Of a stretch of 64,000 nucleotides of DNA, positions 39,838 through 50,385 are shown piece after piece. Position 1 is the first letter of the stretch, and each line of letters begins with the position of its first letter. The stretch is from Oxytricha trifallax (Eukaryota > Ciliophora > Spirotrichea > Sporadotrichida > Oxytrichidae): the NCBI GenBank assembly GCA_000711775.1, contig ARYC01017059.1:1-64000 (forward strand). Direction: 5' to 3'. The translations under genes and the position numbers were made by a program. Below the pieces are notes generated by a model that was not told where the DNA came from, did not search any database, and saw only the letters and a list, made by a program, of their open reading frames with translations.

Positions 39838-41738
39838 TCATTAAATCCATCTGACTCTTCTACCTTCAGCCCATTCACCTCTTTTTCTGACTCCATTAAT
39901 ATATTAAACATTTTTTTATTACTCCCTAGCTGGTAACATATATACCTTCACCATGTTGTTTTCCATTTAGCCATTCTTAATAAGGCATTATTTTATGTTA
40001 TAATTAAAGAAAATATATGAGTGATCGTCCTTCATAACTCCTGCCATCAGGCCAATGGAATATTCCAAAGCCTTCCTTCTTGTCATTGTTATAATCTCCT
40101 TCGTAGTATCTGCCATCTGCCCACTTAAACACTCCTTTTCCATGCATTTTATTATCCTTCCACTGCCCATTGTAATCAAAACCTAAAATCCATTAAAAAA
40201 AGTATTTAATCATTGACATTTATTTGTACTTTATTAAAACATGAAAACTGAAATGCATTCATTATTACTAATATATGTTGAGCGACGAGGAATAAAAACT
40301 ACGACTTCGTTATCTTGAATGCAAATGATGGAAGAAAAGATTTTGAAAAATTCTAAAAACACATATTGAGCTCCTTATCATTCAGTCGTTGGAGGAATAA
40401 ATAATGCATTTACAACTTCTGGAGCAATATAATCAGGAGATCCAAAAAAAAGTAGGGCAGGTAAATACATCTAAAAATCCTAAAGGCATCTTTAATAATT
40501 TATGGCCCCTAAAAATTATACATATATTAGTAATAATTAATAATGATTATTATATATTATAGATCTCTAATTAAATTTTGATCTCTTTTTTTTAATTTCC
40601 CTTGCCATAAGCGATTCACTACCACTACTATGAGAATTAAAATATGATAATGACTCTTATTTATCTTTAAATTATTTATTTACGTTAATTATATGATTAA
40701 TTCTTATGAGAATTTACTAAAAATCTAAATAATATACATGATAATATTGCCCTTTTTAATAATAAATTAATAAAGTAGATCAATATAATAGATTTAAAAT
40801 GAAAACAAGTTTCATATTTTTATTTTAAGTCGATGAATCTCAAATAATCTTCGATATTTTATTATCTTTATCTATTATGTAAAACATTAAAGGTAATTTT
40901 ATTACATGCATGAGAAAATTTAATTCTTGATTTTAATCTATAATTTTATAACTTTTATATAAATATTTTTTGGATTTACAATTATATTCCTACTATTTGG
41001 GTTTGAATCTCTACCATCATTCCAAGTGTATACTCCTCGTCCGTTGATGCTATTATCTTAAAACTTATAAAATATCATGATAAATAATCTATATAATTTA
41101 ATTGTAGATATTAAACTCTCCGACAAATACTGAACCATCAGCCCATTTAAATTCACCTTTTCCATGCTTTTTGCCTGATACATAGCTTCCTTCGTACTTT
41201 GCTCCATCTGGCCAAGTTTCTACTCCTTAACCATTTTTATATAAGAATTTTCTTACATTTATTAATTAAATAAGATTTAACTTAATAAAAAATATAATAA
41301 TAATCATTGTTTTAACCATGCTGTTTATCTTGATGCCAATCCCCAATATACTTTGCACCATCTGCGTGTAAGTATGTTCCTTTTCCTTAAGCTTTGTCGT
41401 TTAACCATTAACCCTCGTATACATCTGAGTCTGCGTGCATTAATTTACCATACCCTGTAGCTAGTGTATATCTCCAGTCTCCATAATACTTAGATTATAC
41501 TTTTAAAGTATCTACTTTAACCATAATTATAACAAATGGTTATAATAAATAATTTATGAATAGATCCATCTGCCCACAATTAGCAGCCAGGACCATGTCT
41601 AGTATTCCCATTAAATATATAAAATACAATTAAATATAAAATTAAGAAGGTAGCCAATATACTTAGCACCTGATGCCAGAACACTGCCATAAGTGAACAC
41701 TAAGTTTTATTCTGATATTTTACTTTACCATTCTTCTA
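39838..41738 (-). CDS. 3' part of permuted MORN gene, unit 1
   Basis: The coding segments begin at the right end without an [23 protein letters not shown], then [27 protein letters not shown] and classic MORN units ([54 protein letters not shown]). The last segment ends [18 protein letters not shown] and TGA (39838-39840). The N-terminal portion of this part aligns with the start of the 3' parts at 46660-48799 and 59462-61234, all of which lack an ATG at that point. Each MORN unit sits in its own short coding segment. A patch resembling a protein kinase lies in one gap (40378-40470). Confidence 0.66.
40378..40470 (-). pseudogene. Protein-kinase-like fragment between MORN coding segments
   Basis: The minus strand reads [20 protein letters not shown] followed by LFIPPTTE and a [13 protein letters not shown] is the activation-loop/APE motif of Ser/Thr kinases (subdomain VIII). 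No other kinase motif is seen nearby and nothing MORN-like is in this patch. It is either a decayed scrap or a single coding segment of an unrelated scrambled gene lodged in an IES of this one. Confidence 0.5.
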
Positions 41739-42181
41739 GCTATCGCTTATAAAATTACTAAAGAAATTGAAATTTTTTAATTTTATGAATATCATAATAA
41801 GTATGAAATATTAAACAAATAAGAAATTAATATTTAAATTAAATGTAAAAATATATATCAAATAAATGAGAAAATAATACTATTTAATGTAATTTGTTAG
41901 TAAGAAAATCAGCATCTATTTATTAAGCTAAAAAAGCAAATTTTTGGAAATTAAAAGATAGATTCTTAGTTTAAATTTATTACATTAATAAATCAAAAAT
42001 ATGATATAAAAATTAATAATATATTAATTCTATTTATAGCCTATTTATGATTTCCAAAGTTTCTATTAAAATAGGAATTTTTTTATGTTTTTATGTTATA
42101 TCTATTCCTTTAAAAGAAAGTATTCATATTAATTTAGCATAATAAGTTAAATTAATTTTATAATTAGAATTATTTGATAAA
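41739..42181. other. AT-rich spacer before the thioredoxin-fold gene
   Basis: No coding segment, repeat or RNA gene seen. It should hold the promoter of the plus-strand gene that starts at 42182. Confidence 0.45.
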
Positions 42182-42820
42182 ATGTTAAACAGTCGCCAAG
42201 CACTTTTAGGAGATGAATTTTACTCTAAAACAGAGGAATAGTACTGCTTCGATGAAATCATCTAAGCCAAAGATTTCATTGCATTATATTTCGGTGCTCT
42301 CTACCACCCTGGAAGTGTAAAATTCACAGATTTCTTGAGCATGTTCTACTATGAAATAAACGCTTCTGAAAAATCAGTGGAGGTTATATATGTGAATAGC
42401 GATAGAAACTACAAGGAATTCAGGAAACATATGGATAAAATGCCTTGGAAAGCACTCGCTTACTAGGATTATAGAGTCAAGAAACTTAAGTACGTGTTTA
42501 ATGTCACTGAGTTGCCTAAACTTGTGTTCCTGAGAGTTAGTGATGCCTCTATTGCATCAGATGATGGAAAAGATTTAGTGATGAGACTGGGTAAGGAAGC
42601 AGTGCACTTCCTCAAATTTCACTAGTATCACTCAAATTCACTCACAAATGATACTAAGGCAGTAGAGGAGCAGATTAAGAAGGATCAATTGAGGAAAGAG
42701 ATACTTTAGAATTATTGGGATGAAAACGATAATGGATATGAATTTGAACATCCACCCACTGATTTTGATAATAAACCAGTCATTGGACTCAAATCTGATT
42801 TGGAATTTGTCATCTAATGA
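42182..42820 (+). CDS. Thioredoxin-fold (tryparedoxin/nucleoredoxin-like) protein without CXXC
   Basis: The ATG at 42182 opens MLNSRQALLGDEFYSKTEEQ, and the frame runs uninterrupted to TGA at 42818-42820 (212 residues). IIQAKDFIALYFGALYHPGS, VEVIYVNSDRNYKEFRKHMD and KMPWKALAYQDYRVKKLKYV follow the order of the tryparedoxin/nucleoredoxin fold. LPKLVFLR follows where the family has the cis-proline loop. At the active-site position, where WCxxC is expected, it reads FGALYHPGS, so both redox cysteines are missing and it is probably not an oxidoreductase. It is the only gene here with no IES or intron. It lies on the strand opposite to the MORN genes around it. Confidence 0.78.
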
Positions 42821-43032
42821 GTATAAATTATTCTTAATATATGTGAAAACAAACAGTTGTAAAAATAATATATTCATTTTATAACAAAATTTATTTGTAT
42901 TGATGCCTGATCGATAAATTTCTATTTTATTGTAATAATACGAGAAAACATGCATATATAAATTTGTATAAAATTGTTTCTGTAATTTACTGATAAGCAA
43001 TTAAATTAAAAATTAAATTATTATATGGTAGA

Positions 43033-46000
43033 AATACTCGTAAATAAAACTCATCCTTCATCATTTCAACTAGGTCAGGATCGTCTTATTCCACTATCTC
43101 AATAAGTTCTTTGTCACTAATGTAATATTTTTTGTCTCCCTCTTCCACTTATCTGACTTCTGGTGTTTCACTTTAGCTTTCATCGCTTTCTTCCTCATTT
43201 AATGCATTGTCATCGAAATATTTCTCCCTAATCTCCCCTGATTTTGATGTTACTATAAATCTGCCTATTTTGCTGTTTTTTGAGTATTGCAAATAATATT
43301 TTGCACAATTATATCAAAGCAAAAGATTTTCACATAATTAAACCAAAGAAAGTATATGTTTATATATTTATTCATCAATACATCCCTTCTAATCTTAAAC
43401 AAATTAAAAATTTAAATTGTATATATATATATCTGGTGCCATCTTTACATATTTTTATCTGCCACCCATCCATCTCATTTTCTGTAAATTCTCCGATGTG
43501 AACGATTCTTTCCTGAGTTGACTCTAACTTCCCAAATCCATGAGCATGCCCGTTTTTAAATTCCCCTTGATATTATTAAACTTTGACATGAAAATTAAAA
43601 ATTATTAGATTGTTCATTCTAATTGTTTAATATAGCTTATCTTCTGTCTGCATGATTCCCAGACATTCAGAATTTATTTTTATTTAAATATATTATTGAC
43701 TTTAAAACATAACAAGAATAACTTTTTTGCTTTGAAAAATTTTAGATACAAGAGTTTTAAATACAAAATTCTCATTACTATTAAACAATAATTTTTTTTC
43801 TGATTAAAAAATATTTTTATTATTCAGGCACAAATTTAGGGGATTTCAATTATCAGAAAAATTCGCATATTTTATCAATAATACCAATTTTTTATAAAAA
43901 AATTTCTTACATTATTATATAATAATATATCCAAAATTTCAAATTTACAAGATTTTTATTACAAATCTATTTATTAATTTAAAATATATGCTAAATTATA
44001 TTGCTTTAAAAATAATAATTTTTTCATTGTTTTATAATACAATATAGCATAAAATTGACTATATTGTATTTTTATAAAAATATATTTTTATAGTAATTTA
44101 TAGATTATATAATGAGATTATTAATTTTTACAAAAATTATAAATTATTTAAGGGATATCTGTTCTAACCAAGATACCTCCCCACTCCCTCCCCACATAAA
44201 AAAAATGGGGGGGGGGAAGTTTCCTGCACTGGTTATTATATAAAAAAAAATTTTAGGGAAGTTTCCTGCACTCTTTTTTTTAATTTTTTAATTTTATTTT
44301 TTTTTCATCAAATTAATCTTTATAACAACCATCAACTAACTTCAGGACTATTTTTATTTTTAATATTATACTTTAATTTATAAATCAACATTCAATATCT
44401 CTCTTCAGATTCCAAAAACTCTGACATTTTTTGTATGATATTTGCAAGTTTTGTCTCTTAAATATTATAATGATTGTATCCGATTGTTATTGTAATTATG
44501 ATTGAATTTACCTTTTTCTTACCATACCTATATAATAATAAACTATATTTTCTTGAACTACTTCAATGATGAGCAATGTGGTCTTAATATTTAATGGCTC
44601 ATAAAAATATTAAATTTAATAATTTATGTCAAATTTATTAAATTTACATAAATAAAATAAAGCGTGCAGGAAACTTCCTCGAGTGCAGGAAACTTCCCCC
44701 CCCCAAAAAAATATAATTTTTTTAAAAAATAAAAAATTGATCTTGCTAATTTTTGAATCCAAGTCGAGTTGAGATGATTTTATAAATTAAAATTTTGAAT
44801 ATATATTTTTTAATTATATTTTTTGATAAAAATAATATTTAAAAATAGGTTGATGCTTGTAATAAAATTAAATATATCAATTAATAATAATAATATAAGT
44901 ATTTTATAACTATAAAAGCCAAGAATAAAGTAGATTCAGACATTGAGTATTAAAAATTTATTATGAAATAAAATAAATTTATGAGTGGGGGGTAGGGAGG
45001 GTGAGTGGGGAGGGGTATCTCGGTTAGAACAGAAATCCCTTTAAAAATTTCTTGTGATATCCTGTATATTTAGTTGTACCATCATATAATTTAGTGTTAT
45101 ACACAAACTATTTTATTCTATATCATAATTTAGTATTTTTAATAATGTTTACTGATTTTTCTACAGAAATATAATTAATAAAAACTCTATTTCTTCATCA
45201 ATAATCCTTTACGCATGTAAAAATCAAAAAATTTAAATCATATTTATATAAACCCTTTTATAATTATTTAAATATATTTATATTGCATTTTCAATTTCAA
45301 CAACTCTGAGCAAGTAATGATCCTTGAATTTTAATTTAAATTCTTTAGGAAAATTATCAGGCAGCTTTAGAGTATGAGCGCAATTCTTAAATACCTCTGT
45401 TGTTTTATATTTATGCTTAAATTCATCAGCTTCACAATAATATTTGAAATTTGCAGTTAATTAATAAATTTATAAAAATCAATCTTTGCCTTACTTCCAG
45501 AGCTTCAAGTAATATTCTAATTCTGAGGGTTGATTCTTTATCTTAACATACTCTGATTTGTACTTGTGAAATACAATATATCATATTTCAAAGATATAAA
45601 TTGTAGTTTAATATATTATACGAGAGACTGGTCAAATTCAAAGTCAGAGTCTTCCCCTGGTTGGTATGTGTCTCTCACAAATTCATCTGTTTTGTGTTTC
45701 CCAATCCCATATTTAGCTCTATACCCCACTTTCCACCATGATTATTTTGGTCGCTTTTTCTGGCTTTTCTATTTTTAATTGCTATTTTGGCTCATAGTAG
45801 ACGATTATGACTATTTTGTTTCCTCTTAGTCATTATTTTCTTATTTATTTTTCATTTGAGTACTTTCTTAGGCATATGTCTCTTTCTATACTTCTGAAAT
45901 AGGAATTTTTTCTTATGTAATCTATTAAACTTCAATTGTTAAATCTTGATTTAATTTAAAACATCTATAATTATAAATTACTACTTATTTAAGGGGATTA

Positions 46001-46479
46001 TTTATAAAAATATTCTCAACAATTTTATAAGAAAATTATTTTTAAATTTTTCAAGAATAATAATACTCTTAAATTATCACACAAATAATAGTTTATAGAA
46101 AAGTATTTTATAGGATTACAAAATTTTATTAATTTGTTTTTATAAAATTTCTGTTAATAATTTACAAATATATCACATGCTTTAAATATTGCTTATTTTA
46201 ATCTTGCGTACTATCCTCTAAATCATTAACTTAATCTATAGCGGTGATATTCTAATCTTTGCTTGTAGATACTAGCCCATTGTCATTAGAAGGATCAGTT
46301 TATTTTTCCAGATTTTCACTTCCATCATTTACTATTTCTGTTAATAAATCTGCACCAAGATTATTGTCAATTTATATTTATTGTAAATCTTATATCTTTT
46401 CCTCTTCTGCTGAGATTATGAACTACTCTTGTTAAATATTCTAAATAAAAATAGAAGATATATTTTAATAAATATCCAT
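43033..46479 (-). CDS. 5' part of permuted MORN gene, unit 2 (copy A)
   Basis: The ATG at 46479 (MDI, then a 36-bp IES with pointer ATATTTA) leads to an acidic N-terminus (FIISAEEEKIQDLQ). A 258-bp IES (pointer CAAGATT) joins it to SQKKRPKQSWWKVGYRAKYG and KHKTDEFVRDTYQPGEDSDF. Then come KEFKLKFKDHYLLRVVEIEN, MORN units (KFKNGHAHGFGKL; GEFTENEMDGWQIKICKDGT), IGRFIVTSKSG and an acidic stretch ending DPDLVEMMKDEFYLRV. The part ends at the 16-bp repeat 43033-43048 with no stop codon. The same 16 bp start the 3' part at 48784-48799; joining them reads DEFYLRVLEDWQDRIKD. The inverted-repeat element at 44149-45042 lies in a gap between its coding segments. Confidence 0.72.
44149..45042. mobile_element. 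~0.9-kb inverted-repeat element of the TGTTCTAACC family
   Basis: The ends read AAGGGATATCTGTTCTAACC and its imperfect complement, followed inward by CCTCCCCACTCCCTCCCC-like blocks, as in the element at 28891-29207. The second duplicate (around 57.75 kb) lacks it, so it arrived after the duplication. It carries another inverted-repeat element (44207-44704) inside. No coding capacity seen. Confidence 0.75.
44207..44704. mobile_element. ~0.5-kb inverted-repeat element nested in the previous one
   Basis: The left end is G10 followed by AAGTTTCCTGCACT, the last motif repeated at about 44259-44272. The right end has the complement AGTGCAGGAAACTT, also doubled, followed by C8. The middle is AT-rich and non-coding. 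Its position inside the outer element makes it the younger insertion. Confidence 0.75.
45942..46206 (-). other. IES in MORN copy A with pointer AATCTTG
   Basis: AATCTTG (CAAGATT on the coding strand) is at 45942-45948 and 46200-46206. Removal joins LEDST to QDLTIEVQQITQEK in frame. The duplicate uses the same pointer at 58675-58681 and 58992-58998, with a different internal length. Confidence 0.8.
46433..46475 (-). other. 36-bp IES right after the start codon, pointer TAAATAT
   Basis: TAAATAT is at 46433-46439 and 46469-46475. Removal makes the N-terminus MDIQQEQFIISAEEE. The duplicate has the corresponding IES with pointer ATATATCC (59226-59233 and 59272-59279), giving MDIYQEKHLISAEEE. The pointer slid between copies while the position and frame were kept. 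Confidence 0.7.
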
Positions 46480-46659
46480 GGTTGAATTTAAGATATTATT
46501 AATTATTTAATTATTTATAAATTAATTTATTAGAATTTCACTTCGTAAATTAGCAAATATTATAGCTTATCTATTTCAATGATTGTTCCAAGTTGAAGGA
46601 TAAAATTTTTAAAGTTGATATAAATATGTCAAAGAAATAAATATATTCGTAATATAGAA

Positions 46660-48799
46660 TCAATCTAGCACTCTTATCTGTTCATCATTATCAAATAACA
46701 TCTTCTGACGTTATTTAATAATTAATAAAAAATATAATTAAATTTTTAATTATCCTGTAGAGTCTGTATACCAAGCCTCGCCATGTCTCTATCCATTTCT
46801 CCATTTATTAATTTATGTATTATTCAATAATTTATAAAAACAATAAAATTTTAGATTGCCCTTCATACTTCTCACCAGTTGGCCAATTCATAATTCCAAA
46901 GCCCTCTTGTTCATCATTCACAAAGTTCCCTTCGTAGATTTACCCACATTCAAAACCCCAAAACCCCTTAAAGAATTTTATATGTGTTTTGATTGATGAT
47001 AGTAATGTTGGGGATTATGAATTTTTTATATATATTTAATTTTATTGTTAGATTCAATGAAATTTATTATATTCATGGTTGAGATATTTTTCTTTTATTT
47101 TTTATCATCACCAAATTTACAAAAATGTAATGTAGAAATTATTTTACTAGGAAAATTTAAATGATAGCCCATTAATTCTTTGCTTTACTTATTTAATTAA
47201 AATAGCAAAATTTTATGAAAACATCATCTTATAATTCTTAAGGACTCAATTATTTGAAATATATTGGTACCAAAATAGTTTCATAATCTAGTATATCGTT
47301 TCAATTAAATTTTGAACCATTTAAGAACTTTTTCAAAAAAACTCATTAGTTTGAAACTAGGTTCTAATTATGTTTGGTACTATTAAATTGATATTATTTA
47401 AAATTAAACAGATTTAGTACCAGTACTAATTAATTTAAACAAGCTTAGTACTAATTTATTGAAATTTAATTGGTTAAAATGGAAATCCTTCTCTGTATTT
47501 TGTTACAGTTTTTGCAAATTGTCTTTAATAATCTTTACAAGGCTGACCTCCTATAAAATGCCCATTTTTTGTTAGGTGTCTAAAATTCATTCGAAATTAT
47601 AAATCCTAAATTTTAAGATTAATTTCTATCATTAATTATTTTAGAACCACATAATGGGATCTATCAAACACCTTTAATTACCTCATTTTATACATATTTT
47701 TTATTTTAATTATTCTTAAGGTACCAAACTCTTTTATATGGCAAAAAGTAGAAAAAAATGTAATTCAAAATTATCTCTTTTTAATATAAAAATGCTACAA
47801 TTTAATTTGGATTTGAGAACATATAGTTGAGTAAAAAAGATTATGATACAAAAAAACTTTCGTATTTTCATCACTAGAGTGATAGAGAGGCTTTAGAATT
47901 CAAATAAACCCTAATCTTAACATTGCCCTCATCAATCAACACATTTAAAACTCATTAATAGTTTTGGAGGTTTTATTCATATATAAATTTACCTTATCCA
48001 TTCATCTAGCTTTCTCTCCAATATTCATTATATTTGATTTCTTTTAAAATTAAATAAAAATAAATATCCTTCATAACTAGAGCCATCATCATATGTAATC
48101 TTTCCAAATCCTTGTATCTAATTAATTTAATATAATACTTGCTTTTTTAATAATCTAGTCGTCCACAAATTTAAATAATTTATATTGTACTTATTTATAT
48201 TTTAAAATTCCCCTTCATATTTGCCTTTTCCTATGAAATTGAAGACTCCCTTGCCGTATCTGCTTCCATTAATATATTCAGCTGTGCACTCATCTCCATC
48301 TACAAATATTTCTGTTCCTTTGCCATGCTTCTCATCCTCAAACCACTCTCCTGTGTATGTGGATTTATCTTCTGAGGTGAATTTTCCAAAACCATGACGC
48401 CATCCATTCTTAAAGAACGAAAAATAATAAAACATCATCGCAAATGGATGTTTAATTAATGATTGAACCATTGACCTTCATACCAACCACCACCATCGGC
48501 AAATCTTTTCTTTCCCTGACCATTTGCAAATCCGTATTTTCTCTCTCCCCAGTATAAGATAAATTCACCTTACCATTAAGAGACTCTAAGAAAGTATTAA
48601 AATTATTATAGTCACCACTTTTTGGTTTAATAGAGACACCTGGCCCATGCTTTATATATAAAAAAAAGTATTAACAACTTTCTCTTGTCAAGTAGGTAGC
48701 CTCTGTATCTCTCCCCACTTTCTAGAAGGGAACCATGTGTAAACTACAAATTCAAATCTTTAATTCTATCTTGCCAGTCTTCTAATACTCGTAAATAAA
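46660..48799 (-). CDS. 3' part of permuted MORN gene, unit 2 (copy A)
   Basis: It begins at the 16-bp repeat 48784-48799 without an ATG: LEDWQDRIKDLNLQFTHGSL, LESGERYRGYLLDK, then MORN units (KNGWRHGFGKFTSEDKSTYT, GEWFEDEKHGKGTEIFVDGD, YINGSRYGKGVFNFIGKGKY, IQGFGKITYDDGSSYEGY). One MORN repeat is split by the TBE derivative at 46951-47974. It then continues as CGQIYEGNFVNDEQEGFGIM, WRNGQRHGEAWYTDS and the conserved end LFDNDEQIRVLD with TGA (46660-46662). That stop lies only 181 bp from the ATG (46479) of the 5' part, which is further along in the direction of transcription. Confidence 0.72.
46951..47974. mobile_element. ~1.02-kb TBE-derived non-autonomous element
   Basis: The left end is CAAAACCCCAAAACCCC, the C4A4 telomere-like tip of TBE transposons; the right end is the decayed complement GTTTTGGAGGTTTT. 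ATT flanks both sides (46948-46950 and 47975-47977), an ANT target duplication. About 70 bp at each end form an imperfect inverted repeat. The inside shares a segment (about 47270-47560, reversed) with the spacer between the 22-kDa and zinc-finger ORFs of the full TBE (54518-54790). No ORF: an internally deleted derivative. Confidence 0.9.
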
Positions 48800-49036
48800 T
48801 ATAAAAAATTAGTAATTATAATATTTTTGAGATTTTAATTTAATTATAAAAAAGTTTTTAAAATTAAAAATTGGAAAATGAAAATAAATTAGTAAATTTA
48901 TAAATAAAAAAGTAGAGAAAGAATCTATATCTTTTGGAATAACTTCAATTCTAAGTTGCTAATTATTATAATTAATATTGTAAGAATACATTTGAATCCG
49001 GGAAATAAAACATATTTAAATTAATATTTGTTCAAA

Positions 49037-49331
49037 TTAAGGCAATTAACTTTCTGGAAAACTAGACAGTATGGTACTTTTTTATTGGGAATTTTTGAAT
49101 TAGCTGGACTTTACTATTGGCGGTAACCCTCTATCCCATCCTTGCGAGATAATTCGACTTTAATTTTTACATTAAAATCAATTAAAAAAATCAGAAAAAA
49201 TTAAACTTAAGTTATCTCGCTTTAGGGATGCGATAAAGGGGTCCCGCCAATAGTAAATTCCAGCTGATTTAAAAACTCCCAATAAAAAAGTACCATATTC
49301 TAGGTTTCCAAAAAGTTAACTGTCACGAATT
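49037..49331. mobile_element. ~295-bp MITE, copy A
   Basis: The two halves are imperfect inverted copies of about 120 bp: GGCAATTAACTTTCTGGAAA inward to TACTATTGGCGG on the left, the complement on the right. A homologous but more decayed palindrome lies at 61870-62168 in the second duplicate, so the insertion predates the duplication. Confidence 0.75.
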
Positions 49332-49604
49332 TACTTATTAATAATTTAAATTATAATTTATTTTCCAAGTTCAAATGTGTTCCTGCTATAAACATTTAAA
49401 ATAATTTTAAATATATATTATAATTAATGTTTAAATTAAATATTAAACAATTTTATTATCAAATGAAAAATTAATATAATTTAATATATTTCATTATAAC
49501 ATATTTGGCATTATATAAAATATATTAAGAAAGGAAATAATCGGTTATTTATATAAGATTGTTGAATATATTTCAAATATTTTAATTATTAAATTAGAAA
49601 GTTA

Positions 49605-50190
49605 TAAGGATAGGGTGACTCACAGGTGCCCGAGGCTGGAGACTTTCTAATAGAGCTTTCTACTACACTAAGGCCTAGGTAGGGGGTTGCTAGGCGCAAC
49701 GCATGAGGGACCAGTCGGTGGAGTTCAATCTGTCAGATCCTAGACTCCTCGAATCGTCTGCACGCTAAGGATTTCCCTGCATAGATGAGTTACCTGGCTT
49801 GAGTTCAGTTTCCTAGGAAATAGGGAGCAAGATGAAGGTACGCTCTGCCTTCGAAAGTGAGAAGAAGGAAACCATTGAAGCCAACAATAAGGATTTTTCT
49901 CCCACACCAGGTTAGGGTGCTGAAGCTACCACAGCGAAAGGATAGGGATTACGTTTCCCAGCAGCGGTGGAACCGGTAAGCGTTTTTCTCCATCTTCTGT
50001 TATTTAGTTGAATCTCACGAGCTCTGTCCTCGGACCATAACTGGGTGACATCTTGATTTTGGGAGTAGACTAGGTAATAGTGAGAATGGTTTTTTCGGAG
50101 TTTTTAACTTTATGACTGCCACGTCACGGAAGTTTGCCACGTCAACTCACTCAGGTACGTCTACGTCACGACTAATATTTATGGTTTGAT
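49605..50190. other. GC-rich island present in copy A only
   Basis: About 580 bp of clearly higher GC content interrupt sequence that is otherwise collinear with the second duplicate (the equivalent point is near 62400-62450). The edges are sharp. I found no inverted terminal repeats, no tRNA or rRNA resemblance and no long domain-bearing frame. Direct repeats CACGTCA occur near its right end (about 50120-50170). Its absence from the duplicate marks it as an insertion; its class is unknown. Confidence 0.55.
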
Positions 50191-50385
50191 TTACTATTAA
50201 ATAGTGATATGTTAAAATTATTTGATTTTAAATCATTAATCATCATCACTTCAAATATTTTTAATTAAAACTATTACACAAAATCTTACTCTTATTTTAA
50301 TTTTTTTTAATGCTAGTTTATAGTTCCCTATAATGGTTTTTAATAATAAAATCTTTTTTTTAATAATTATAATAATTCTTTCAAT

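Noticed and set aside
42638-43000. 120-codon minus-strand frame at the end of the thioredoxin-fold gene
   Set aside because: It overlaps the well-supported plus-strand gene, is AT-driven in composition and shows no domain.
49605-50190. GC-rich island as rRNA or tRNA gene
   Set aside because: No conserved rRNA core motif or tRNA cloverleaf with T-loop GTTCGAATC could be found on either strand.
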